64,000 nucleotides of DNA, taken from NCBI GenBank assembly GCA_027487865.1, contig JAIYCT010000003.1, positions 310,001 through 374,000 of the forward strand, read 5' to 3'. Under the pieces are notes generated by a model. It made no database searches, was not told where the DNA came from, and saw only the letters and a program-made list of their open reading frames with translations. Shown here in pieces: positions 27,952-36,481 of the stretch. Origin of the DNA: Microbacteriaceae bacterium. Lineage in GTDB: Bacteria; Actinomycetota; Actinomycetes; Actinomycetales; Microbacteriaceae. The translations under genes were made by a program, and so were the position numbers. Within the stretch, counting starts at the first letter, position 1. The number at the start of each line of letters is the position of its first letter.

Positions 27952-27986
27952 TTGACAAGGGCATAATTACACCGATGTAATTACAT
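27952..27986 (+). promoter_or_regulatory. whiB promoter region with palindromic operator ATGTAATTACAT
   Basis: TTGACA (27952-27957) is a consensus -35. Within and after the spacer lies TAATTACA-CCGA-TGTAATTA (27964-27983), an 8+4+8 inverted repeat, and nested in it the perfect 12-base palindrome ATGTAATTACAT (27975-27986). The palindrome occupies the -10 position, so a bound protein would block or remodel this promoter. WhiB genes are often autoregulated. The symmetry is seen; the regulator is unknown. Confidence 0.6.
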
Positions 27987-28018
27987 CAAAGAGATTAATA
28001 AGGATTAGGGGATTAGGC

Positions 28019-28324
28019 ATGGAACAAAGAAGTCAGGTGCCTGCAAACTGGTTCGTCGACGTGCTCAAGCTTGGAGTTGCTGGAGCTTATTCAAATGGCG
28101 AGTCAGATCCATTAGCGTGGCAAGAAGACGCACTTTGCTCACAGACCGACCCAGAAGCCTTCTTCCCCGAAAAGGGTGGCTCTACTCGCGATGCCAAGCG
28201 TATTTGCGCACAGTGCACCGTGAAGAGCGAATGCTTGGAATACGCACTAAAGAACGACGAGCGCTTCGGTATCTGGGGTGGCCTCAGCGAGCGCGAGCGT
28301 CGCCGTCTGCGCAAGCGCGCCTAA
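28019..28324 (+). CDS. whiB2: WhiB-family iron-sulfur transcriptional regulator (WhiB2/WhmD type)
   Basis: A 101-residue Wbl protein. The four cluster Cys are in ALCSQTD and CAQCTVKSEC (C...CxxCx5C), followed by the GIWGG turn and a basic tail SERERRRLRKRA. The segment DPEAFFPEKGGSTRDAKRIC matches WhiB2/WhmD, which act in septation and cell division with WhiA-like partners and sigma factor. Position next to the manB locus agrees with Mycobacterium, where whiB2 is near manB. The upstream region carries a strong palindrome. Confidence 0.92.
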   Translation: MEQRSQVPANWFVDVLKLGVAGAYSNGESDPLAWQEDALCSQTDPEAFFPEKGGSTRDAKRICAQCTVKSECLEYALKNDERFGIWGGLSERERRRLRKRA

Positions 28325-28330
28325 GTCATC

Positions 28331-30931
28331 GTGGCTTCGCTCTCGGTAGCGGCCATAGTCGTTTCACACGCTCAAGCCGATTTACTCGCTAGATCGCTTG
28401 AGGCAATAAGCCAACAAAACCATCCAATTCAACAGGTAGTTGTAGTTGAAACTGCCGGTGATCAAACTTCAATCGATCTCGCCCTCAGCTACGGATTTTC
28501 AGTTATTGAGCCAGGGCCGCTGCGGCTAGGTGCAGCAATCCAAGCCGGCATAAATTCACTCTCAGATACCCCGGGTTGGATTTGGGTACTGCACGAAGAC
28601 GCAATCCCGGAACCTGATGCTCTGAAATACCTCTCTCAGGCCGCAGAAATTTCTCCCTCGGTTGCGATCATCGGTCCGAAGCTTTTGGAACTTGATAACA
28701 GCATTCAAATACAGCAGCTGGGCCTAACCATCACACCGACCGGCAGGCCGTTTCTTTTGGTCCAGCGCGAGTATGACCAGGGTCAACACGACCGTGCGGG
28801 CGACACCATGGCAGTCTCCACCGCCGGCATGTTGGTATCTCTCGGGGTATGGCAGCAGCTTGGCGGTTTGGATGACACAACTCCGGTATTGGCTCAGGAT
28901 TTGGAGTTTTGTGCCAAAGCCAGGGTCGCCGGTTACCGAGTTATCGTCGAGGCGAACGCCCGGGTTCACCACGCTGGACTATCGATGCAGGGCAAACGTC
29001 CACGCAGCTGGCTATCGGGAAGCTTTAGCCAGGGCATCTCCCGTGCTCACCTGCACTTCGCAACTCTTTACTTGCCGACCTTCTTGGTTTTTGCGATTTA
29101 CCTAACCCTGCCTCTAATGGTTCTACTTTCAATCCCTGGCAACCTTTTGCAAAAACGTCCTGGTCGATCGGTTGCCCAATTTTCCGGCTGGATTTGGGCC
29201 TGGTTCTCTGTCCCAGCCAGGCTGTCAGCTCGCAAGCGCTTCAGATCGCTGGGCTCACTAAAGCCGCTCAAAGGGCTTATCGCCACAAGGTCTCAGCGTT
29301 CGAAGCGTCGCAGAGGGAAGTACGAGGTCGAGCCGGAGGCAAGCCCAGAGAGCCTGCGTCCCGGCATATTCCGCAGTAACTCTGCCTGGTTTGTCCTTTT
29401 GCCCCTGATTGCTTCGATTCAACTTTTCCCAACCGGTGCAATAACCGCAAATGGTATTCTGCCGCTTGGGGCAAACCTTGAAAAACTGCTGCCCTTTATC
29501 GCCAGTAATTCACTTCCCATACTCGATTCGGTTTCACTACCAACCGATCCGTTTAACTGGTGGCTGCTTTTGGCAGCACTGATCTCACCTGCTGAACCAT
29601 CGCTTGGATTTGCGGCCCTGGTGTTTGCAGCCCTGAGCATGGCGTTTTTTGGAGCTTGGCAGTTAGGGAAACTGTTTATCTCAAAGCCCTGGGTAATCAC
29701 ACTGGTCGCGCTGGGATACTCGCTGAGCCCACAGCTACTTATCCTCAAGGCAAACATGGCGGTTGTGGAGCTGCTCGCGGCATCCACAATCCCGTGGGCG
29801 CTGTTCTTCTTGATTCGAGCCCTTGGTGCATTCAATAGTGCTCGAGCTTGGCGCTGGACTGGCTTGCTTGGCCTAACGCTTGCGCTTCTGGCCGCCGCCT
29901 CACCAATGGCTTTTGCGCTGTTGGGTCTGACCGTTTTGGTTGCCGCGCTTTCTAAGCCAAAGCGAGGACTTATCTTGCTGTGGTCGTATTTACCTGCGCT
30001 TGCAGTTTTGTATCCGCTCGGGCGATTCGCTTTGGAAGCTCAAAACTGGACGGTCCTGACTCAGTCGAGTGCAATTGCCCTCAGTCCAACCGAGCCTTTT
30101 GGTTTAGTGAACCTTGTTGTTCTTGGCGTTTTGGTTTTGGTCAGTTTGCCGACTTGGTTTGTATCTGATGCCAAGATCAACTTCGGATTCTTCGGATTCG
30201 CAATCGCGGCTTTGTGCTTGAGTGTTATTCAACCAATCGCCTCCAGCGCTCCCTTGACAATCGCTGCCGCTTTGGCATTGCTGATCTTGGCTGGTTTAGC
30301 AATTGAGAGTGTTCGCAAGCGGACCATTTCGAGCTTGGTTGGCATCACCGTGACCGCGGCAGTTTTGTATTCCGGGTACTTTGGACTTCTAAACAGGGTC
30401 GACCCGGAGTTCAAGTCCTCGAGGGTGATGCCCGCCCTAGTGGTAGCCGCGAGTGACCAGGATCCGAATCTGAGGACCTTGGTGATAGAGGTTGGCGACC
30501 CGCTTACCGCCACCTATGTTTGGGGTAGTGGCCAGAAACTCGAAATGTCGAGTGCTCTGTTGGAGAGCTACCCAGCCAAATCTGATATCCAAACTGCGCT
30601 TGCTGAGATAGCAGCGAACCTGGTGGCCGGCAACCAAGACAAACTCGTTCCACTCCTCAGCGAAACCCGAGTGGATTTTGTATTGCTCGCAACACCCAAT
30701 CCAGAGGTCGAGGTTGGTATTTCAAGTTTGGACATCCTTCAGCCTGCGGGAGCAACCGACTATGGCGTGCTGTGGCGAGTTGAGAGTGAGAACCAAAGCT
30801 CGGTTCCGGCCATAAAGAATGACCCAATCAGACCTTGGCAGTTTGGCGTAGTTGCCGCCTTTGCTCTGCTTGCGCTTCCGACCAGAGCTTCTATTCTTGG
30901 CCGCCGTCGAAAGACGGGAGGTGCCAAGTGA
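28331..30931 (+). CDS. Family 2 glycosyltransferase with large C-terminal membrane region
   Basis: An 866-residue protein. The N-terminal GT-A domain (about 1-250) has AAIVVSHAQADLLARSLEAI, WIWVLHEDAIPEPDAL (the DxD-like metal site), GPKLL and DLEFCAKARVAGYRVIV. A membrane segment near 255-275 is followed by a basic cytoplasmic stretch, then about ten hydrophobic segments (350-680) and a C-terminal exposed domain with a final helix near 840. This architecture beside whiB and a DUF5719 gene is conserved in actinobacteria. It probably glycosylates a lipid-linked or surface polymer. It starts with GTG six bases after whiB2 and overlaps the next gene by four bases. Confidence 0.82.
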   Translation: MASLSVAAIVVSHAQADLLARSLEAISQQNHPIQQVVVVETAGDQTSIDLALSYGFSVIEPGPLRLGAAIQAGINSLSDTPGWIWVLHEDAIPEPDALKYLSQAAEISPSVAIIGPKLLELDNSIQIQQLGLTITPTGRPFLLVQREYDQGQHDRAGDTMAVSTAGMLVSLGVWQQLGGLDDTTPVLAQDLEFCAKARVAGYRVIVEANARVHHAGLSMQGKRPRSWLSGSFSQGISRAHLHFATLYLPTFLVFAIYLTLPLMVLLSIPGNLLQKRPGRSVAQFSGWIWAWFSVPARLSARKRFRSLGSLKPLKGLIATRSQRSKRRRGKYEVEPEASPESLRPGIFRSNSAWFVLLPLIASIQLFPTGAITANGILPLGANLEKLLPFIASNSLPILDSVSLPTDPFNWWLLLAALISPAEPSLGFAALVFAALSMAFFGAWQLGKLFISKPWVITLVALGYSLSPQLLILKANMAVVELLAASTIPWALFFLIRALGAFNSARAWRWTGLLGLTLALLAAASPMAFALLGLTVLVAALSKPKRGLILLWSYLPALAVLYPLGRFALEAQNWTVLTQSSAIALSPTEPFGLVNLVVLGVLVLVSLPTWFVSDAKINFGFFGFAIAALCLSVIQPIASSAPLTIAAALALLILAGLAIESVRKRTISSLVGITVTAAVLYSGYFGLLNRVDPEFKSSRVMPALVVAASDQDPNLRTLVIEVGDPLTATYVWGSGQKLEMSSALLESYPAKSDIQTALAEIAANLVAGNQDKLVPLLSETRVDFVLLATPNPEVEVGISSLDILQPAGATDYGVLWRVESENQSSVPAIKNDPIRPWQFGVVAAFALLALPTRASILGRRRKTGGAK

Positions 30932-32247
30932 AACTTCCAGGTCGAATTCTTGGTGTAGTTCTGACTCTTGCGGGTCTGGCCGGTGCCTGGTTCTTGCAGG
31001 GCGTCTCATTTGAGGTTGCGCAAAGCCCGAAACCGGAATCTATCTCTGTCAGCACAACCGCCAAACCACTTCAGCTTTACTGCCAAGGCCCCCTTGCAGA
31101 GCTGGGTGGCAAGGACGGCACAGACCTTGGTTCAATGGCCTTAGTCGGAAAGGCCGATGTTCGTTACCGTTTGGGTGCAGGAAGCCTTGTGAGCGAGCCT
31201 GAGAGCCGAGTGACCGAAGGTGTTGCCATTGCCATGGCAAGCCGTGAGCAGACCACTGCAACTCTGGCGGCCGTTCAGAGCCAACTGATTCAAAGACCGC
31301 GCATGGCGGGACTCGCTGCAACCAATTGCGGTCAACCTCAGGCAGAGGGTTGGTTACTAAACGGCATGGCTGGCAGTGGCTTCGAAAGCATTTTGCATGT
31401 GGCAAACCCAAACCCAGTCGAAGTTCAAATTGAGCTGGTTTTCCACCTCGCTGCATCGAGCAATTCCCACCTGGTAACACTCGCTCCGTTTGAGTCACAG
31501 CAGCTTTCACTTGCAAGTTTTGTTGAGGCAGAGCCGAGCTTTGCGATTCACTTCCAGAGCTCTGGACAAAAGGTTTCGGTGGCTTTACAAAACCGATCCA
31601 GTGCTGGACTCAGTGCAACCGGAGTCGAACTCAAAGGACCTACCGCCAAGGCCAGCAAGTCGCTTGCAATTCCTGGATTTGAAATTCTGGCGGATGGCTT
31701 GGCAAAACCATCCTTGCGAATCTTCAATCCGGGTCCAGCTGCGGCAAACGCCCTGGTCACATTCCTAGGCTCTGGCACCAATAGTGATGTTGTGGAAATT
31801 GAGGTTCCGGCTGCCGGCTTTGCAGAAGTTTCACCCGAACTCCAAGTTGGCGACTATTTGGTTCTCATCGAGTCTGATGCCGAATTGATGGCGGAGCTCT
31901 ACAACCCATTCGTTGGAAAGAATTTTGATTTTGGCTGGCTCACGCCAGCTGAGGCTTTCACGGGGGAGCTCACGGTGGTTATGCCAAGCTTCGCGACTAA
32001 AATTGCAATCGCAAACCCATCGACTGCGGAGCTAACCGTGGTGCTGACTTTTGATGCCGGCTCGCAAGCCATCAGGGTGCCGGCTCGCTCACAGCTGCAG
32101 GTACCAGTTATCGGTAAGAGTTTGTCGCTTGAGTCTCAGGGCGAGTATTTCGTCAACTTGATCTTGACCGACCCCAAGGGCTACGCAGTTATCACACCGC
32201 GAGAAAACCAGAACCTAGGATCAAACATCCAGGTGCTAGTTCGCTAG
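30928..32247 (+). CDS. DUF5719 family surface protein
   Basis: A 439-residue protein with an N-terminal membrane anchor (GRILGVVLTLAGLAGAWFLQ) and an extracellular part built from beta-sandwich repeats of the form ILHVANPNPVEVQIELVF, LRIFNPGPAAANALVTFLG and KIAIANPSTAELTVVLTF. The recurring NP is typical of DUF5719. GTG 30928 overlaps the glycosyltransferase stop and has GGGAGG upstream. The tight linkage to the glycosyltransferase in many actinobacteria suggests a partner role in envelope polymer export. The function is not known. Confidence 0.8.
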   Translation: MKLPGRILGVVLTLAGLAGAWFLQGVSFEVAQSPKPESISVSTTAKPLQLYCQGPLAELGGKDGTDLGSMALVGKADVRYRLGAGSLVSEPESRVTEGVAIAMASREQTTATLAAVQSQLIQRPRMAGLAATNCGQPQAEGWLLNGMAGSGFESILHVANPNPVEVQIELVFHLAASSNSHLVTLAPFESQQLSLASFVEAEPSFAIHFQSSGQKVSVALQNRSSAGLSATGVELKGPTAKASKSLAIPGFEILADGLAKPSLRIFNPGPAAANALVTFLGSGTNSDVVEIEVPAAGFAEVSPELQVGDYLVLIESDAELMAELYNPFVGKNFDFGWLTPAEAFTGELTVVMPSFATKIAIANPSTAELTVVLTFDAGSQAIRVPARSQLQVPVIGKSLSLESQGEYFVNLILTDPKGYAVITPRENQNLGSNIQVLVR

Positions 32248-32636
32248 TGCGGGTGCATTAGCTCCCAAGGGTCCTTGTCAATCAGCGATGCTGCCGCCGA
32301 AATGACAGCGTGCTCAATGTGCATTCTGGGATCCGGCAAACGCTGTCTTCCAAATCGCTCAATCGGGATTCGATACAGCGTGATGGTTTGCGAAGGTTTA
32401 TGGGCACTCCAGCGCTTCACAGGCTCGTTATCCACGATCGCCGGGACATCCTGAATGCGCCAGGAAAGCTCCTTGAGTTCCTCGGGGTAGGTCTCCTGAA
32501 GGTATTCGCAGGTCTCTTGAACTACCGATTCAAAGAACCCTAGGCGCGCAACTCCGAAGTGAAATAACTTCGAAGGCAAGGGTCTGCGCAGGCCACGACC
32601 GTGTCGGTCTCGGTGACTTCCAGCCCTGATTCCCAT
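32244..32636 (-). CDS. Metallopeptidase-like (zincin-like) family protein, Rv3259 type
   Basis: A 130-residue protein starting MGIRAGSHRDRHGRGLRRPL, with ETYPEELKELSWRIQDVPA and ITLYRIPIERFGR in the middle, matching the actinobacterial 'metallopeptidase family' found beside whiB2 and manB. The HExxH zinc motif is not present; the equivalent region is RMHIEHAVISAAASLI, so catalysis is doubtful. ATG 32636 is favoured over the open frame 20 codons further upstream because TACAAT lies exactly six bases before it. It ends in a four-base overlap with the DUF5719 gene and is divergent from manB. Confidence 0.78.
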   Translation of the reverse strand: MGIRAGSHRDRHGRGLRRPLPSKLFHFGVARLGFFESVVQETCEYLQETYPEELKELSWRIQDVPAIVDNEPVKRWSAHKPSQTITLYRIPIERFGRQRLPDPRMHIEHAVISAAASLIDKDPWELMHPH

Positions 32637-32682
32637 TGGCTCATTGTATTCTTGGCAGGCTAAGCCAAAGAGAGTTCGAGCA

Positions 32683-34083
32683 GTGATTAACTTCAAAGAT
32701 TTCGTAAAGACCTACGACGTTCGCGGGCTGGTTGGTTCCCAACTGACCTTGGACGTGATTGCAGCCTTCGGGGCAGCTTTTGTTGACGAGCTGGATTTGG
32801 CCGGCAAGCAGCTAGTCATCGGTCACGATATGCGCGACAGCTCTCCAGAATTTGCAGCAGCGTTCGCCGCTGGTTCGCAAAAGCGCGGTGGTAATCCACT
32901 GATGCTCGGGCTTTGCTCGACCGATATGACCTATTTCGCTTCCGGAAAACTAGATCTTCCTTCGGTGATGTTCACCGCCAGTCACAATCCAGCTAGCTAT
33001 AACGGCATGAAGTTCTCCCGCGCAGGGGCGAAGGGAATTGGACTTGATTCCGGCCTCGGTGCTATTCGCGACAGGGCTCAGAGTTACTTCGACTCGAGCA
33101 TTTCTGAGGTGGTTGCACTGGGTGTGATTGAGGAGATCAACCTCACCGTTGAATATGTCGAATACCTGCGCAAGTTGGTTGATTTGTCAAAGACCCGAAG
33201 GCTCAAGATTGTGGTTGATGCGGCCAATGGCATGGGTGGATTCACGGTGCCGCTGGTGCTCGGGGATGCCGCTGGACTTCCGGCCCTAAACCTTGAGATC
33301 ATTCCGCTCTACTTTGAACTAGATGGCACCTTCCCAAACCACGAGGCTAACCCGCTGCAGGTGGAGAACCTCAGGGATCTGCAGAAGGCAGTTGTCGAGC
33401 ACAGCGCTGATATTGGTTTGGCTTTCGATGGCGATGCGGATCGCTGTTTTGCGGTTGATGAAACCGGTGGTTTGGTTAGCCCCTCGGCGTTGGCCGCAAT
33501 CGTTTCGGTTCGCGAGATTGAGCGAGTAAAGCAGCTTGGTGAGACAGATATCACCATCTTGCACAACCTATTAACTTCCAGAGTTGTTGAGGAGCGCATC
33601 GCGCAGGCTGGCGCGACCCCGGTCCGCACCAAGGTCGGACACTCCTTGATTAAGGAGCAAATGGCTCAAACCGGCGCTGTCTTTGGTGGCGAGCACTCCG
33701 CGCACTACTACTTCCGAGACTTCTGGGGAGCCGACAATGGCATGCTGGCAGCCCTGCACCTAATCAGTGAGCTCGGCACCTACCGAGGAACCATGAGTGA
33801 ACTCTCGCAGAGCTTCAGCCCATACTTTTCTTCCGGTGAGATCAATTCAACTGTCGCTGATGTGCCAGCGGCGCTTGAGCGCTTGAAGTCGTCTTTCTCG
33901 GCTTGCACCGTTGAGCAATTTGACGGCCACACCTTTAGCTTCGAAGACCAGGGAAATTGGTTCTGGTTCAATGTTCGTTCGTCAAACACCGAACCACTGC
34001 TTCGCCTAAATGTCGAATCAAACCGGGAGGCCACGATGCAGCAAATTCGTGACCAAGCCATCGCGGCAATTAGGCACGGCTAA
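32683..34083 (+). CDS. manB: Phosphomannomutase/phosphoglucomutase ManB
   Basis: Interconverts mannose-6- and mannose-1-phosphate, giving the substrate of ManC. The 466-residue enzyme has the phosphoserine loop TASHNPASYNGMKFSR, metal site AFDGDADRCFAVDE, sugar loop GGEHSAHYYF and phosphate-binding SSNTEPLLRLNVE. GTG 32683 is chosen since it is followed at once by the conserved opening FKDFVKTYDVRGLVG; the frame is open for 13 earlier codons. It differs clearly from the PGM2-type mutase at 11272. The order whiB2-manB-mtrA is as in mycobacteria, but the DUF3499, manA and ahcY genes that lie between there are missing. Confidence 0.92.
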   Translation: MINFKDFVKTYDVRGLVGSQLTLDVIAAFGAAFVDELDLAGKQLVIGHDMRDSSPEFAAAFAAGSQKRGGNPLMLGLCSTDMTYFASGKLDLPSVMFTASHNPASYNGMKFSRAGAKGIGLDSGLGAIRDRAQSYFDSSISEVVALGVIEEINLTVEYVEYLRKLVDLSKTRRLKIVVDAANGMGGFTVPLVLGDAAGLPALNLEIIPLYFELDGTFPNHEANPLQVENLRDLQKAVVEHSADIGLAFDGDADRCFAVDETGGLVSPSALAAIVSVREIERVKQLGETDITILHNLLTSRVVEERIAQAGATPVRTKVGHSLIKEQMAQTGAVFGGEHSAHYYFRDFWGADNGMLAALHLISELGTYRGTMSELSQSFSPYFSSGEINSTVADVPAALERLKSSFSACTVEQFDGHTFSFEDQGNWFWFNVRSSNTEPLLRLNVESNREATMQQIRDQAIAAIRHG

Positions 34084-34262
34084 CTCGACTTTGGTTTTCA
34101 AAACACTTCTCGGGAGCTTGCACAGCCGGTTGTAATTTTGCTCTTGGACGCACTTGGTGCAAAGCTAACTTCACAAACCGTTCGTCAGGCACGCTACATT
34201 GGAGTAAGTGTGGCGGGTCCATACCAGGTGGATCACTACCGTTACTAACTGGAGGTTGTGCA

Positions 34263-34943
34263 GTGTCTAACAAAATTCTTGTCGTTGACGATGATGATGC
34301 ACTGCGCGAAATGGTTGGGCTAGTTCTCAACGCAGCTGGTTACAACACGGTTTTTGCGGCCGATGGCCTCAGTGCTGTTGAAGTATTTAAAAGTGAAGAG
34401 CCAGACCTAGTTCTTTTGGACATCATGCTTCCCGGACAGTCAGGCATCGAAGTTTGCAAGCAGATTCGCTCCCTGAGTGGAACCCCGATTGTCATGCTTA
34501 CGGCAAAGGGCGACACCGAGGATGTAGTTCACGGACTTGAGGCAGGAGCCGACGACTACGTCGTAAAGCCACACAACGGTGCTGAGCTTTTGGCTCGCAT
34601 CAAGGCAAGATTGCGTCCGGTTGCTGAGGAAGGCGGAATTGTTTCCGTCGGTGAACTCACCATGGATCCACGTTCCTACGAGGTCAAGCGCGCCGGTGTA
34701 AGAATCTCGCTGACACCGCTTGAGTTCAAGCTGCTTCACACCCTGGCCGTAAAGCCACAGCAGGTGTTCTCTAGAGAGATGCTTTTGGAGCAGGTCTGGG
34801 GTTACCAGTACAAGGCCGATACCCGTCTAGTGAACGTTCACGTCCAGCGTTTGCGCTCCAAGGTTGAAGAAGATCCTGAGAATCCAAAGATTGTTTCCAC
34901 CGTCCGCGGACATGGATACCGGGCTGGTTCCGAAACTCCGTGA
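34263..34943 (+). CDS. mtrA: Response regulator MtrA
   Basis: OmpR-type response regulator, 226 residues, controlling cell division and envelope genes in actinobacteria. The receiver has the acidic pair VVDDDDALREM, phosphoacceptor Asp in LVLLDIMLPGQSGIEV and Lys in VVKPHNGAELLARIKARLRP. The winged helix ends with VNVHVQRLRSKVEEDPENPK and VRGHGYRAG. GTG 34263 has CTGGAGG upstream. The 179-base leader carries a TACATT -10 candidate around 34194. It overlaps mtrB by four bases. Confidence 0.95.
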   Translation: MSNKILVVDDDDALREMVGLVLNAAGYNTVFAADGLSAVEVFKSEEPDLVLLDIMLPGQSGIEVCKQIRSLSGTPIVMLTAKGDTEDVVHGLEAGADDYVVKPHNGAELLARIKARLRPVAEEGGIVSVGELTMDPRSYEVKRAGVRISLTPLEFKLLHTLAVKPQQVFSREMLLEQVWGYQYKADTRLVNVHVQRLRSKVEEDPENPKIVSTVRGHGYRAGSETP

Positions 34944-36481
34944 TCTCACTGCTCAGACGGTCACTAACCGCTAGGACCGTATTTGCCACAGTAACCCTGA
35001 GCGCAATTGCGCTGGCTGCGCTAGGGGGTTTTCTCTCCTTCTCGCTCGCGAATAACTTTTTTCAAAATCGACTGAGCCAAGTTCTAAGCGAAACCGAACG
35101 CGCAGTTTCATCGGTTCAGGGAACTGTGGCAGCAGCATCGCTGGCAGATGAAACCGCTCTGCAAACTCTGATCAACTCTGTGGTTCCATCACTGGAAGTA
35201 GCTGGAGTTTCCGGTGCCAGGCAGGTGGCACTATTGCGCAGCCCCGGACAGCCGCAGCTTCAGTTGTTTCAGTCGCCAATTTCACAGGATCTGGATTTGG
35301 CAACCATTCCCGCCGAGCTTCGCGATGGGGTTAGGGCATCAGATGGAGTTTTGACCTACACCTCGGTAGCGCTGGTTCGCAATGGGCAGGTGGTTCCCGG
35401 CATCACAGTTGGTGCTCCAATCACATTGCCACTGGCTGGAAACTTTGAACTTTATTTGGTCTTTGACCTAGCTCCCGAGCAGCAAGCGCTCGCGACGGTT
35501 CAGAATGCACTGGCAACCGGTGGAATCGTGCTCTTGGTGGTGATTTCGCTGGTGAGCTACCTAGTCACTAGAACGATTGTCAAGCCGGTAGAGAAGGCTG
35601 CCTCGGTTGCTGAGTCGCTATCCGAAGGTCAACTAGATGTGCGCCTCGCGGAGAAGGGCACAGATGTCATGGCTGTGCTAGCCCGTTCCTTCAACAAAAT
35701 GGCTAATAGCTTGCAGCAACAGATTCAGCAGCTGGACTCGCTCTCAAGAATGCAGCGCCGTTTTGTTTCAGATGTCTCGCATGAGCTCAGAACTCCAATG
35801 ACCACCATCAAGTTGGCCGGCGAGGTAATTTTTGGCAATCGCGAGAAATTGGACCCCGCACTTTCTAGATCTGCAGAGCTAATGCAAAACCAAATTCAGC
35901 GCTTCGAGGAGCTGTTGGCTGATCTGCTCGAAATCTCCCGCTACGACGCGGGTGCGGTGACGCCGGACCTTGAACTCAATGACCTAAACGCTGTCGTGGG
36001 CGCAGCGATTGCCAGCATTGAGCCGCTTGCCACGAGCAAGCAAACCGAAATTCAGGTCAGACTTCCGAGCGGCAATGTCGAGGCTGAATTCGATGCCAAG
36101 CGCATCGAACGATTGCTGCGCAATCTGCTTTCAAATGCCGTCGAACACGGTGAGGGGAATCCAATCGTGGTTGAGGTTGGATCAAATGCCCAGGCTGTTG
36201 CAGTCTCCGTCACCGATAGTGGAGTTGGCATGACCAAGCAGCAGCTAGAGCGTATTTTTGACCGCTTCTGGAGAGCGGATCCAGCTCGACAACGCTCGGT
36301 GGGCGGAACTGGACTGGGTCTTGCAATCTCGAAAGAGGATGCCATCTTGCATCGCGGTTGGCTACAGGTTTGGTCCAAGCCAAATCGTGGGTCGAGTTTT
36401 AGGCTCACACTTCCAATCAGTGCCAACACGGTGATCGCAAATTCGCCGCTTCCGCTTCCTCCAAGAACCATGGAGGGCTAA
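34940..36481 (+). CDS. mtrB: Sensor histidine kinase MtrB
   Basis: Membrane kinase for MtrA, 513 residues. There are two membrane segments (about 12-35 and 190-210) enclosing an extracellular sensor domain, a HAMP domain (TIVKPVEKAASVAESLSEGQ onward), the phosphoacceptor SHELRTPMTTIKLAGE, and the ATPase core with N box LLSNAVEHG, GVGMTKQQLERIFDRFWR and GTGLGLAIS. The extracellular loop is of ordinary mtrB size. The start overlaps mtrA (GTGA) and the stop overlaps lpqB (TAATG). Confidence 0.95.
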   Translation: MISLLRRSLTARTVFATVTLSAIALAALGGFLSFSLANNFFQNRLSQVLSETERAVSSVQGTVAAASLADETALQTLINSVVPSLEVAGVSGARQVALLRSPGQPQLQLFQSPISQDLDLATIPAELRDGVRASDGVLTYTSVALVRNGQVVPGITVGAPITLPLAGNFELYLVFDLAPEQQALATVQNALATGGIVLLVVISLVSYLVTRTIVKPVEKAASVAESLSEGQLDVRLAEKGTDVMAVLARSFNKMANSLQQQIQQLDSLSRMQRRFVSDVSHELRTPMTTIKLAGEVIFGNREKLDPALSRSAELMQNQIQRFEELLADLLEISRYDAGAVTPDLELNDLNAVVGAAIASIEPLATSKQTEIQVRLPSGNVEAEFDAKRIERLLRNLLSNAVEHGEGNPIVVEVGSNAQAVAVSVTDSGVGMTKQQLERIFDRFWRADPARQRSVGGTGLGLAISKEDAILHRGWLQVWSKPNRGSSFRLTLPISANTVIANSPLPLPPRTMEG

